Shown: positions 54,109 to 63,100, numbered from the stretch's first letter. The stretch is DNA of 64,000 nucleotides from JARFQH01 sp963825595 (GCA_963825595.1 CAWGUE010000006.1:1-64000), one strand, 5' to 3'. Made by a program: numbers and translations. Notes: generated by a model not told the origin, from the letters alone.

Positions 54109-54963
54109 ATGAAACCGATAGCGCCGCGAACATTCGGGGATTTCGGCATCGATCAGTTGGCCGCGAAGCCCATTGTGAGCAAAAGTATTCATGTCAACGT
54201 AGATCATAACGGCGTGACGTACCTGCGATTTCATGGCCTGGAGAATGTCGACTCTGTCAGCCATGCGGTATTCACTCGCAAGGGTGGGCTGAGCCGTGGA
54301 CTGTATTCCAGCCTCAACAGCAGCTTCGGTGTCGGTGACAAACCAGAGTGGGTTGAAGGCAATCGCAGGATGATACAGAAAACGCTGGGGGCGGGTGAAC
54401 TGGTTTTTTGCCGGCAGGTTCACGGCACCGATGTACGGATTGTGTCCGCGTTTCCGGATGATCGGGCTCAAAAGAGGAAGGGAATACCGCCGGTTGCTGA
54501 CGCCCTGGTGACCAATGTGCCCGGACAGTTTCTGGTCATTCAGGTGGCTGATTGCCAGCCCGTCATGGTATATGATCCCGTGCGAAAGGTGGTGGCCAAT
54601 ATTCATTCCGGCTGGCGGGGGAGCATCCGCAACGTTATCGGCCGGACGGTTCAGATAATGGCGGAAACCTTCGGGTCCGCGGAGAATGACCTGCTTGCCG
54701 GCATTGGCCCTTCCCTGGGGCCCTGCTGTGCCGAGTTCGTCAACTATCGGAGTGAAATTCCGCGGCCGTTTTGGGTATACAAAACGAAAAATAACCATTT
54801 TGACTTCTGGGCCCTGAGCCGCGACCAGCTTCTGACGGCCGGTTTGGTTCGCGAACACATCTATTCCAGCAACCTGTGCACCCGCTGCCGAACCGATCTC
54901 TTCTATTCCTATCGCGGAGAGGGAAAAACAGGCCGTTTCGCAGCGGTTATCGGCCTGAGATAA
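54109..54963 (+). CDS. pgeF: Polyphenol oxidase/PgeF (YfiH, laccase-domain) family
   Basis: Multicopper-oxidase-like family; the E. coli member PgeF (YfiH) corrects mislinked peptidoglycan precursors, replacing L-Ala by L-Ser. Start ATG 54109 gives 284 residues. The metal-binding pattern is kept: RQVHGTDV (first His), ADALVTN, VADCQPVMVYD (Cys), HSGWRG (second His), GPSLGPCCAEF. The C-terminal YSYRGEGKTGRFAAVIGL is typical. It overlaps no neighbour; comF ends two bases before. Confidence 0.9.
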   Translation: MKPIAPRTFGDFGIDQLAAKPIVSKSIHVNVDHNGVTYLRFHGLENVDSVSHAVFTRKGGLSRGLYSSLNSSFGVGDKPEWVEGNRRMIQKTLGAGELVFCRQVHGTDVRIVSAFPDDRAQKRKGIPPVADALVTNVPGQFLVIQVADCQPVMVYDPVRKVVANIHSGWRGSIRNVIGRTVQIMAETFGSAENDLLAGIGPSLGPCCAEFVNYRSEIPRPFWVYKTKNNHFDFWALSRDQLLTAGLVREHIYSSNLCTRCRTDLFYSYRGEGKTGRFAAVIGLR

Positions 54964-54977
54964 GAAGAGCATTTGCC

Positions 54978-55790
54978 ATGTTTCAGCAGAACGCCCAAAT
55001 CCTATGGAACGAGGCTGCGGGTCCCGCTGTCTATCGCCTCGGCTTGAGTTGCCCGACCGGTTTTGGCCGGGCCAAACCGGGTCAGTTCGTCATGCTGCGG
55101 ATCTCCAAAGGCATCGATCCGCTATTGCGACGGCCGTTTTCAATCCACAAGCTGATTGTTAAAGGCAGACGCACCGTAGGTATTGAACTGCTTTACAAGG
55201 TGGTGGGCAGAGGGACAAGCGTGCTGGCGGGGCGGACTCCGGGTGAGACCATGGATATTTTAGGGCCGCTTGGCAGCGCATTTCGCCTGCCGCCCGGAGC
55301 CAGTAAGGTTTTCATTCTCGCCGGCGGAATCGGCGTGGCGCCCATGGTATTCCTGGCAAATTATCTCATCAAGCATGGTATCCGGGCCGAAGACTGCCGT
55401 GTGTTTCTGGGGGGGCGGACGCGCGAAGAATTGCTGTGCCGGGACGACTTTGCTGCGGCGGGACTGTCGGTTCACACCACCACCGATGACGGCAGCGCAG
55501 GCGATCAGTGTTTTGTGACCCACCCGGTGGAAATCGCCCTCGCCGATCGCCGCCCTGACATCGTATTTGCCTGTGGCCCGCTGGAGATGCTCAGCTGCGT
55601 CATCGGCATCATCGATGCCCACAAAGTGGCCTGTCAGGTATCGATCGAAACCATGATGGCGTGCGGTATGGGAGCTTGCCTGGGATGTGCGGTCAGCTCT
55701 AGAGACATGCCGGACAAATATTATCACGCTTGCCTTGACGGTCCGGTCTTTGACACCGACAGCATCCACCTCGATCCGCCAACCGGTTGA
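54978..55790 (+). CDS. pyrK: PyrK-like dihydroorotate dehydrogenase electron transfer subunit
   Basis: Iron-sulfur flavoprotein partner of class 1B dihydroorotate dehydrogenase, 270 residues from ATG 54978. The FAD motif LRRPFSIHK, the NAD segment ILAGGIGVAPMVF and the C-terminal [2Fe-2S] cysteines (CGMGACLGC with a later Cys in YYHACLDGPVF) are intact. No pyrD is in the window, so PyrK here is either paired with a distant PyrD or serves another flavoenzyme. It may be coexpressed with pgeF. Confidence 0.88.
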   Translation: MFQQNAQILWNEAAGPAVYRLGLSCPTGFGRAKPGQFVMLRISKGIDPLLRRPFSIHKLIVKGRRTVGIELLYKVVGRGTSVLAGRTPGETMDILGPLGSAFRLPPGASKVFILAGGIGVAPMVFLANYLIKHGIRAEDCRVFLGGRTREELLCRDDFAAAGLSVHTTTDDGSAGDQCFVTHPVEIALADRRPDIVFACGPLEMLSCVIGIIDAHKVACQVSIETMMACGMGACLGCAVSSRDMPDKYYHACLDGPVFDTDSIHLDPPTG

Positions 55791-55941
55791 TATCGGCAGT
55801 CCAATGCGCCGGCTGGATCTCCCTTCACCGGCTGGCCACATCAAGGCCACCGGCGTTCCGGGGCCGTAAAACAGCAAAAAAGAATAATAAATTTGAATGG
55901 TTAATTGTTATTGGCCACGCTGAAAAAAATCCAAATTTTAA

Positions 55942-55970
55942 TTGACTTGGGCATGATCCTGTGTTAGTTG
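55942..55970 (+). promoter_or_regulatory. Possible promoter for the atp genes
   Basis: TTGACT (55942-55947) with a weak TAGTTG (55965-55970) 17 bases downstream, about 60 bases before atpZ. The preceding bases are AT-rich. The -10 is poor, so this is tentative. Confidence 0.35.
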
Positions 55971-56032
55971 CTCTATCGTTTCGGAGGCTCATTGCTGAGC
56001 CTTTTCGTATACCGGCGGGTATTAGATTCGAC

Positions 56033-56254
56033 ATGAAACGGGAAACCAGACGTCATTTTCGCGACCTGGCTTATTATTCCAGTCTGGGATTCTCCGTGTC
56101 ACTCTCGATTGTTATCGGTCTCGCCATCGGGGTTTACCTTGACAGATCGGTATTTCATACCACCCCCTGGTTGACGCTGATCGGCCTGGGGTTGGGCATC
56201 GCGGCCGCCTATCGCAACATCGGGCTGGCCATCAAGAAAAGCAGAAAACTTTAG
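56033..56254 (+). CDS. AtpZ/AtpI-type small membrane protein of the ATP synthase locus
   Basis: A 73-residue protein from ATG 56033 with two transmembrane helices (about residues 15-39 and 47-65, with SVSLSIVIGLAIGVYLD and LTLIGLGLGIAAAYRNI). This is the AtpZ/AtpI (F0F1-associated, 'gene 1') family, which has been proposed to help Mg2+/Ca2+ supply or assembly of the c ring. The basic MKRETRRHF start is typical. It lies upstream of atpI, atpB and atpE. Confidence 0.82.
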   Translation: MKRETRRHFRDLAYYSSLGFSVSLSIVIGLAIGVYLDRSVFHTTPWLTLIGLGLGIAAAYRNIGLAIKKSRKL

Positions 56255-56307
56255 AAGTGGTTTTGGAACCACTTAGAACAAATTTGTCGGGCGAAGAGAA
56301 TTCACGA

Positions 56308-56694
56308 ATGGACACTCAAGAGCGGATCTTATCCTTCGTTACCCGCACCAACTGGATTCTGTTTTCAAGTGCCAGTGTCGTCGGCCTGATCACGGCGCCG
56401 CCTGAATTCGCCCGGGGAATCATATTTGGAGGGCTGCTGGTCACTTTGAATTTTCACCTGCTGGCCAAAACCCTCAAGAAAGCCCTTACCCCGTCCCGCC
56501 TGGCGTCTCCCAACGCCGTTCTGGCCAAGTATTACATCCGCTTCATCGCGAGCGGTTTCATTATTTTCGTTCTGATTGCAGGGCACTTTGTCAATCCGGT
56601 CGGTCTGGTTCTCGGACTCTCCGTGGTGGTTGCCAGCATAATGCTTGCAACCCTGCGCGAAGTAAAAAAATTAATTTTCAAGGAGGCGGTCTAA
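56308..56694 (+). CDS. atpI: ATP synthase subunit I
   Basis: Accessory membrane protein that helps assemble the c ring of F0. The ATG at 56308 gives 128 residues with four transmembrane helices (near residues 14-30, 35-52, 76-93 and 99-120, including YIRFIASGFIIFVLIAGHFV and GLVLGLSVVVASIML). GTG 56257 would add 17 residues. It precedes atpB by two bases and is surely cotranscribed. Sequence conservation in this family is weak, so context carries much of the call. Confidence 0.85.
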   Translation: MDTQERILSFVTRTNWILFSSASVVGLITAPPEFARGIIFGGLLVTLNFHLLAKTLKKALTPSRLASPNAVLAKYYIRFIASGFIIFVLIAGHFVNPVGLVLGLSVVVASIMLATLREVKKLIFKEAV

Positions 56695-56696
56695 GG

Positions 56697-57392
56697 ATGG
56701 AACATCCCTATCTGTTTCTCGTCAAAGTGTTCGAGTGGTTCGGGCCCGGGGCGGCACACTTTGCCCATGCTTACCCCTACGTCATTTACACCTGGTTTGT
56801 CATGATTTTCTTGATCGTTAGCGGGGCGATTGCGGCCAAAGGCATCAGCATGATTCCCACCAAAGGTCAGAATTTTTTTGAAATTGTCGTATCCGGGATG
56901 GAAGAGTTCATGGTCGACATTACCGGTGAAGAGGGGCGCTGGTTTTTTCCCATCGTTGCGACCCTATTTCTCTATATCGCCGTCTGCAATCTATGCGGTC
57001 TGATTCCAGGATTTTTTCCACCCACCGCGAGTATCAATACGACCCTCTCCTGCGCATTGCCGGTGTTCATTTTTACCCATTACATCGGGATCAAGTACCA
57101 TGGTGCCAAATACATCAAACACTTTCTGGGGCCGGTTTGGTGGATGAGCCCCCTGATTTTTGTCATTGAGCTCATCGGCCACGTCGCCCGAATCATGTCC
57201 CTTTCTTTCCGGCTGTTCGGCAACATCATGGGGCACGAACTGGTTCTGATGATTCTGTTCATGCTGGCCGGTGCCTTTTTTGCGCCCCTGCCGATCATGG
57301 CCATGGGGATCTTCGTTTCCTTTGTACAGGCCTTTGTATTCTTCTTGCTGTCGATTATGTACTTTGCCGGTGCGATGGAGCACGCGCACTGA
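56697..57392 (+). CDS. atpB: ATP synthase subunit a
   Basis: Stator subunit of F0 that forms the ion half-channels against the c ring. The 231-residue protein has about five or six transmembrane helices. The essential arginine lies in the helix with SLSFRLFGNIMGHELVL, and the last helix reads IFVSFVQAFVFFLLSIMYF. AGGCGGTCTAAGG precedes the ATG. It is followed by an atpE with Na+-type residues, so the ring may couple to sodium. Confidence 0.96.
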   Translation: MEHPYLFLVKVFEWFGPGAAHFAHAYPYVIYTWFVMIFLIVSGAIAAKGISMIPTKGQNFFEIVVSGMEEFMVDITGEEGRWFFPIVATLFLYIAVCNLCGLIPGFFPPTASINTTLSCALPVFIFTHYIGIKYHGAKYIKHFLGPVWWMSPLIFVIELIGHVARIMSLSFRLFGNIMGHELVLMILFMLAGAFFAPLPIMAMGIFVSFVQAFVFFLLSIMYFAGAMEHAH

Positions 57393-57413
57393 TCCACCCG
57401 TGTTTTGCGGATA

Positions 57414-57480
57414 AACGGTATCATATACCGTTAATGGGATAAATGGGAAGAAGCCGAACTAAACATTCTAACAAGGAGGT
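57414..57480 (+). promoter_or_regulatory. Hairpin and strong ribosome site before atpE
   Basis: AACGGTAT-cat-ATACCGTT (57414-57432) is an exact 8-bp hairpin, and AAGGAGGT (57473-57480) is a near-perfect Shine-Dalgarno ten bases before the atpE ATG. This fits the need to make many more c subunits than a or I from the same transcript, either by strong initiation or by protecting a processed message. Confidence 0.6.
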
Positions 57481-57490
57481 AGAGTAGAGT

Positions 57491-57772
57491 ATGGAAGCAA
57501 AAGCACTTGAGTTCTTCATCGCCTGCGTCACTGCAGCTGGATTCGGGATCGCCATCGCAGCCTTTGGTTGCGGACTTGGACAGGGTTTGGGTTTGAAATC
57601 GGCGGTCGAAGGCGTTGCTCGCAATCCCGAATCTTCCGGAAAGGTCACTGTGACCATGCTGATCGGTCTGGCATTGATCGAATCACTTTGTATCTACGCA
57701 CTGGTCGTAGCGCTGATTCTGATCTTTGCACACCCGCAGGCGGCCTCTATCGCTGCGCTGTTTGCAAGTTAG
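57491..57772 (+). CDS. atpE: ATP synthase subunit c, with Na+-type ion-binding residues
   Basis: Proteolipid of the F0 rotor ring; 93 residues with two transmembrane helices (about 8-30 and 52-80). Counted from Met1, the ion-binding set is Gln31 (GLGQG), Glu64, Ser65 and Tyr69 (LIESLCIY). These match the Na+ ligands Gln32, Glu65, Ser66 and Tyr70 of the Ilyobacter tartaricus ring; the Thr67 position is Leu. H+-type rings usually lack the Gln and Ser. The R-N-P loop (VARNPESSG) is normal. The rest of the synthase genes are not in the window. Confidence 0.95.
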   Translation: MEAKALEFFIACVTAAGFGIAIAAFGCGLGQGLGLKSAVEGVARNPESSGKVTVTMLIGLALIESLCIYALVVALILIFAHPQAASIAALFAS

Positions 57773-57803
57773 AACACGACGCACCTGTAAATTTCAGTTT
57801 GAA

Positions 57804-57837
57804 GAAGAGCCCGGTTGAGATATCAACCGGGCTCTTC
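57804..57837. terminator. Bidirectional terminator between atpE and uvrA
   Basis: An exact 15-bp stem (GAAGAGCCCGGTTGA and its complement) with a four-base loop (GATA), followed by TTTCT on the plus strand and CTTCAAA-side As on the other. It serves both convergent genes. The uvrA stop codon (57823-57825) lies within the right arm. Confidence 0.9.
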
Positions 57838-60654
57838 TTTCTGAAGTACCTTCTTTAACCAGCGGCCGGTGTGAGAGGCCGCCGCGACGGAAATTTCTTC
57901 CGGTCGACCGCAGGCGACCACATATCCCCCCTCATCACCTCCTTCCGGACCCAAATCGATGATGTAGTCGGCTGTTTTTATGACATCCAAATTGTGTTCA
58001 ATGACGACAACCGTATTGCCGGCATCCACCAGGCGATTGAGCACATCGAGTAATTTGCGGATGTCGTCGACATGCAGACCGGTGGTGGGTTCGTCAAGAA
58101 TATAGAAGGAATTGCCAGTCCCCTTCTTGCTGAGTTCCCGTGCCAGTTTCACCCGTTGCGCCTCGCCGCCCGAAAGTGTAGTGGCCTGCTGTCCGAGTTG
58201 GATGTATCCCAGGCCGACATCGACCAGTGTCTGCAATTTGGCGCGGATGTTGCCGATTCTCTCAAAAAAAACCAGGGCCTGATTAACGGTCATTTTCAGC
58301 ACTTCGGCAATATTCTTGCCCTTGTACCGGATTTCGAGGGTTTCGCGATTGTAGCGTCGTCCGCGGCAGACATCGCAGGTGACATAAACATCGGGAAGAA
58401 AATGCATTTCAATTTTCACGATACCGTCACCACGGCAGGATTCACACCGTCCGCCTTTGACGTTGAAGCTGAACCGACCGGCTTTGTATCCTCGCATACG
58501 GGCCTCCGGCGTGCGGGCGAAAAGGTCTCGGATGTGATTAAAAACGCCGGTATAGGTTCCCGGATTGGAGCGGGGTGTTTTTCCAATCGGGGCCTGGTCT
58601 ATGTTGACGACCTTGTCGATGAGTTCCAGCCCTTCAACGGAGCGGTGCGCGCCGGCTGGGATCCTGGCCCGGTAAATTCGCTGGGCCAGAACGTTATACA
58701 GAGTTTCAAGGACAAGGGTCGATTTTCCTGACCCGGAGACACCGGTAACACAGATGAAAGTAGAGAGGGGAAACGCTACGTCGATATTCTTCAGATTGTT
58801 GGCGGCGGCGCCTTCGATGACGAGTTTTGCAGCAGCGCCGTTCCTGCGATGTCGGGGGACCTCGATTTTCCTGCGGCCGGATAGATACTGGCCTGTCAGG
58901 GAGGCTTTGTCTGCGAGCAGGCCGTCGGGAGTTCCGGCGAACACCACGTGACCGCCGTTTACACCGGCGCCGGGTCCCATGTCGACCACCAGGTCAGCGG
59001 CGCGTATGGTTTCTTCATCATGTTCGACGACCAGAACGGTATTGCCAAGATCGCGCATTTGCAGAAGTGTTTGCAAAAGGTTACGGTTGTCTCGTTGATG
59101 AAGGCCGATGCTCGGCTCGTCGAGAACATAGAGTACGCCGGTAAGTTTTGAGCCGATCTGCGTGGCCAGCCTGATCCTCTGACTCTCGCCACCGGAAAGG
59201 GTTGCAGCGGTGCGGTCCAACGTCAGGTACAGCAGTCCGACGTTTTCCAGAAATCCCAGGCGCGCGTCGATTTCCTTGAGGATCCGGTCGGCAACGATCG
59301 CCGCCTGACCACTCAGGGTCAACCCGCTTAGAATTTTGCGGGCCTGGCCGATAGACAATGCCGAAATTTCATGAATCGCCAGGTCTGCGATTTTTACGGA
59401 GCGACTTTCGCGATTGAGTTTTGCCCCATGGCAATCCGGACAGGGACTAAAGTCCATGTACTGCTTGATTTCTTCTCTGACCTGATAAGAATCGGTTTCA
59501 GCATAGCGGCGTTGAAGCTTTGGAATGATACCCTCAAAAGGTTTGCGGAAGGAGATCCTGCGGTCTCCGCGTTCGAAGTAAAAAGTAATTTCTTCGTCGC
59601 CGGTTCCGTAGAGCACGGCTTTCTTGAAGCGTCCCGGAAGATCCTTGAATGGCGTGTATATGTCGGCACCGTAATGGGCGGTCAGGGCATCGAGAAACTC
59701 GATAAATTGCATGGTGCTTCGATTGGCCCATATAACCACCGCGCCCTCTCTCAATGAAAGTTCAGGATTCGGTATGATAAGAGCCGGATTGAATTCGGTC
59801 GTGGTCCCTAATCCATCACAGCGCGGGCAGGCTCCCTGGGGAGAGTTGAATGAAAAACTGGCCGGTGTGAATTCAGAATAGCTGATATCACACCGGGTAC
59901 AGGTCGCTTTTTCGCTGAAGTGAATGGACGGGCCGCCGGCAACGTCTACGGCGATGTGTCCCTCTGAGAGGGCCAGGGCGAGTTCAAGGGAATCCGCCAG
60001 GCGATTTCGGATGTTTTCCTTGACGACCAGTCGGTCCACCACCACATCGATGGAGTAATTTTTACTTTTGTCCAGTCGACCAATAGACTCGATTTCAAAA
60101 ATATCGCCGTTAATGCGTACCCGCGCAAATCCGTCTTTTCGCAGACGTTTAAAAAGATTATCATGATTCCCTTTCTCATCGGTCACCAGGGGCGCTGAAA
60201 TAATGATGCGGCTGCCCAAGGGAAGGGATAAAATCCGATCCACGATCTGATCCAGGGATTGAGGAGTGATCAGACCGCCGCACTGGTAACAGTAGGGAGT
60301 GCCGACCCGGGAGAAAAGTAGTCTGAGGTAGTCATAGATTTCAGTGACTGTGCCGACCGTGGAGCGCGGATTGTGACTGGCGGTTTTCTGCTCGATGGCA
60401 ATGGCCGGGGAAAGACCTTCGATGAGGTCCACCTCCGGTTTTTCCATCCGTTCGAGAAACTGTCGGGCATATGTTGACAGCGATTCCACATACCGCCGCT
60501 GGCCCTCGGCATATAGGGTATCGAAAGCCAAGGTCGATTTGCCGGATCCCGACAGGCCGGTGATCACAATCAACTGGTTGCGCGGCAGATCGAGATTGAT
60601 GTTCTTCAGGTTGTGCTGTCTCGCACCGCGAATAATTATTTTTTCCGTATCCAT
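57823..60654 (-). CDS. uvrA: UvrABC excinuclease subunit A
   Basis: Damage-recognition ATPase of nucleotide excision repair. The 943-residue protein has two ABC ATPase modules: Walker A GLSGSGKSTLAFDT near the N-terminus and GVSGSGKSTLVLET in the second half. Signature motifs are TLSGGESQRIRLA and TTLSGGEAQRVKLA. Zinc-finger cysteines CTRCDISYSEFTPASFSF and CESCRGDGIVKIEMHFLPDVYVTC are present. Length is normal. It ends within the bidirectional terminator shared with atpE. Confidence 0.97.
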   Translation of the reverse strand: MDTEKIIIRGARQHNLKNINLDLPRNQLIVITGLSGSGKSTLAFDTLYAEGQRRYVESLSTYARQFLERMEKPEVDLIEGLSPAIAIEQKTASHNPRSTVGTVTEIYDYLRLLFSRVGTPYCYQCGGLITPQSLDQIVDRILSLPLGSRIIISAPLVTDEKGNHDNLFKRLRKDGFARVRINGDIFEIESIGRLDKSKNYSIDVVVDRLVVKENIRNRLADSLELALALSEGHIAVDVAGGPSIHFSEKATCTRCDISYSEFTPASFSFNSPQGACPRCDGLGTTTEFNPALIIPNPELSLREGAVVIWANRSTMQFIEFLDALTAHYGADIYTPFKDLPGRFKKAVLYGTGDEEITFYFERGDRRISFRKPFEGIIPKLQRRYAETDSYQVREEIKQYMDFSPCPDCHGAKLNRESRSVKIADLAIHEISALSIGQARKILSGLTLSGQAAIVADRILKEIDARLGFLENVGLLYLTLDRTAATLSGGESQRIRLATQIGSKLTGVLYVLDEPSIGLHQRDNRNLLQTLLQMRDLGNTVLVVEHDEETIRAADLVVDMGPGAGVNGGHVVFAGTPDGLLADKASLTGQYLSGRRKIEVPRHRRNGAAAKLVIEGAAANNLKNIDVAFPLSTFICVTGVSGSGKSTLVLETLYNVLAQRIYRARIPAGAHRSVEGLELIDKVVNIDQAPIGKTPRSNPGTYTGVFNHIRDLFARTPEARMRGYKAGRFSFNVKGGRCESCRGDGIVKIEMHFLPDVYVTCDVCRGRRYNRETLEIRYKGKNIAEVLKMTVNQALVFFERIGNIRAKLQTLVDVGLGYIQLGQQATTLSGGEAQRVKLARELSKKGTGNSFYILDEPTTGLHVDDIRKLLDVLNRLVDAGNTVVVIEHNLDVIKTADYIIDLGPEGGDEGGYVVACGRPEEISVAAASHTGRWLKKVLQKEEPG

Positions 60655-61480
60655 TTTTAACTATCAGAACTTTTTGGCGGTTTCATCGGGTGAGCCCAGC
60701 CACTTTCGGGAGATGAGCCAGGCTGCCCGTCCGCAATCGATACATGTGTATAGACGAACCCTGAGGCTCCAAAGCAACAGGAATCAGTTTGCTGCATACG
60801 GTCATATTAAGGGTGACCGGGAAACGATGCGATGCGGTAAAATTTTTATATCCTACAGGGCCTCATGTTTTTTTTCAAACGGTTTTAAACCGCAACAACC
60901 CCTTTGCCGGGCCCGGTTGCCGTTTCAGGACCGACGAATGACAGGTTTGCAGTACCCGAGCGCCGCTGTGTCCCGAAAGCCTTGGAATAAACGCACGCGC
61001 CTTGGAAATATCCGGTTCCGAATCATCAGCACGCATCGGGTCTGAATTTGAGCGAGAGCCAGAGATGATTTCTCTTTTACAAAAATTGAAGAAAAACGCA
61101 GAAAATAAGAAAAAAACAAAGATTGCTTTTTTGTGCCGGTAATGTTGAGAACCGGTGATATGCTTAAAATGCTTAAAGAAATCCTAACATTAAAATTTTA
61201 CGTGTTTCAAAGGGGTTGGATACAGAATTAAATAAAATTATAATGATACCAAATAAATATAAATTGTTGATAACTGTATTCGAATAAATGCTCAAACTCT
61301 ATTCATCCGGTTTGACAGCAGGATGCAGATGTCGATATGAGGCATGTAACAATTTTTTAGGGGATGAAAAAATCTTATCTAAACCTTCCAAATCGTAATA
61401 CATCAGCGTTTTATGGAAATTATATCAGGCATTACAGAAACTTAATCACCGTATCTTTAACAAAAGCATAACAATTCCGA
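60655..61480. other. AT-rich intergenic region upstream of the DnaA paralogue
   Basis: About 830 bases without a convincing gene between the divergent uvrA and dnaA-like genes. The right third (about 61080-61480) is strikingly AT-rich. TGTTGATAA at 61265-61273 matches the DnaA box (TGTGGATAA) at eight of nine positions, and TTATCTAAA near 61375 matches TTATCCACA at seven of nine. A CGGTTTTAAACCG palindrome lies at 60880-60892. These could be an origin-like or autoregulatory region, but the boxes are too few and too weak to claim an oriC. Confidence 0.4.
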
Positions 61481-62833
61481 GTGTCACGCCCTATGGAAGC
61501 TGTCTGGAGTTCTGTGAAAACTGCAATCAAGGCCAAGATTCCTTGTCACAGTTTTCGAATGTGGATTGAGCCGATAAAATGCTATCAGGATGATGAAGGG
61601 GAACTGGTGTTGTCCTGCCCCAATGTATTCTCCAAGAAGAGGGTTCAGACGCATTATGGTATCTACATATCAGATGCGTTTCATGAAATTGTGGGTAAGG
61701 CCTGTGAGGTGAAATTCCTGGTTGCGAACGGTAACGGTGAAAAGGCCCCGCAACTCGAGATAAGCCGCCAGCTTTCATTGCCGAATGTCGTTGTCCGGCC
61801 CCATAACGGACGCTTGCTTCGGAAGGAATTCACGTTCGATCATTATGTTGTTGGAGGGAACAACGACTTCGCTTATTCGGCCGCACTGTCTCTGGCATCC
61901 CGTAAAAGCTCGCTGCAGAATTCTCTTTTTCTTCTTTCCGGTACCGGCATGGGAAAGAGCCATCTCACCCAGGCCATCGGCCATCATATTCTCGCTCAGT
62001 TTCCCGGGGAGCGCGTGTTTTACATGACAGCCGAGGATTTCAGTAATGAAATGGTCCAGGCGTACCGTGGCAATGTTATCGAGGGGTTTAAGAGCAAGTA
62101 CCGAAACGAATGCGACGTTCTCTTAATAGAAGATGTCCACCACTTGAGCGGCAAAGAACGCACCCAGGTCGAGCTGTCTTTGACCCTCGATTCACTTTTT
62201 GAGGCCGACAAGAAAATAATCTTTTCGAGTTGCTCCCGTCCGGCCGAAATCCCCAAACTGAATGACAAGTTGCGCTCGTGTCTATCATCGAGCTTAATCT
62301 CTTCCATCGATGCGCCGAACTTCAGGACCAGAGTCCGCATCCTGCAACGCAAGGCTGCCATGAAAGGTATTCAGGTCCCGGAGAAGGTGATTCAATATCT
62401 GGCCTCAGAACTGACTGATGATGTCCGGCAACTGGAAAGCGGCCTGGTTGGAGTGAACGCAAAGGCCTCCTTACTGGGTTGCCCTATCGATATCCCGCTG
62501 GCCGAGAGTGTCGTTAAAAACATCGTTCGGCAGCGTGACACGATCACCATCGATATCATCAAGCGACTGGTCTGCAAATATTTCGAGATATCGATTTCCG
62601 AGATTGTCTCCCGATCCCGCAAGCAGAATCTGGTAAGGCCGCGGCAAATTGCCATGTATCTGGCCCGGCACTACACCGATTCGCCCCTTCAGACAATCGG
62701 CCGGAGCTTCAACCGATATCATGCCACCGTTTTACACGCCATTAACAGCATTGAACAGGGAATGAAGAAAAATGCCGCCGTTCGAAAACAGATCGACTTC
62801 TTTCGCCAGAAGCTCCAATCGGGTAAATTCTAG
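61481..62833 (+). CDS. DnaA-like replication initiator paralogue, arginine finger lost
   Basis: A 450-residue DnaA-family protein with all four domains in outline: domain I (about 1-85, with FRMWIEPI), a short linker, AAA+ domain III (about 115-340), and DNA-binding domain IV (about 350-445). Walker A is GTGMGKSH (154-161); Walker B reads DVLLIEDVHHL instead of the usual LLIDDIQFL. The Box VII arginine finger of E. coli (R285, in SRF) is Cys267 here (LRSCLSS), and R281 is Lys. Domain IV has RYHATVLHA where canonical DnaA has RDHTTVLHA. GTG 61481 is used; ATG 61493 is an alternative. It may be a regulator or a second initiator rather than the main DnaA. Confidence 0.85.
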   Translation: MSRPMEAVWSSVKTAIKAKIPCHSFRMWIEPIKCYQDDEGELVLSCPNVFSKKRVQTHYGIYISDAFHEIVGKACEVKFLVANGNGEKAPQLEISRQLSLPNVVVRPHNGRLLRKEFTFDHYVVGGNNDFAYSAALSLASRKSSLQNSLFLLSGTGMGKSHLTQAIGHHILAQFPGERVFYMTAEDFSNEMVQAYRGNVIEGFKSKYRNECDVLLIEDVHHLSGKERTQVELSLTLDSLFEADKKIIFSSCSRPAEIPKLNDKLRSCLSSSLISSIDAPNFRTRVRILQRKAAMKGIQVPEKVIQYLASELTDDVRQLESGLVGVNAKASLLGCPIDIPLAESVVKNIVRQRDTITIDIIKRLVCKYFEISISEIVSRSRKQNLVRPRQIAMYLARHYTDSPLQTIGRSFNRYHATVLHAINSIEQGMKKNAAVRKQIDFFRQKLQSGKF

Positions 62834-62841
62834 CTGGTCGG

Positions 62842-62861
62842 CGACGGCCTTCAGGCCGTCG
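62842..62861 (+). terminator. Hairpin after the DnaA paralogue
   Basis: CGACGGCC-ttca-GGCCGTCG is an exact 8-bp stem eight bases after the stop codon. No T-run follows, so termination is uncertain. Confidence 0.5.
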
Positions 62862-63100
62862 GGAGCGGCTGGCAAAATCTTCGCCGTCATCGGGGACCGG
62901 CTTGGGCGCTTATCACCGGTGCGATACATTCTAAATGTTATCTTCAAGGACCTTGCACATTTTTAACGCTGCTGAAAAAGATTCAAGATTTCTTTGGAAT
63001 ACCATCGATTTCGCCCGTCTTGTCGATGCGAAGCCCAGATTCCTCTGTTAAGAAAATACACGCAGCGGCTCCCCATCCCGTCTCCTATCCGATGAATGAT

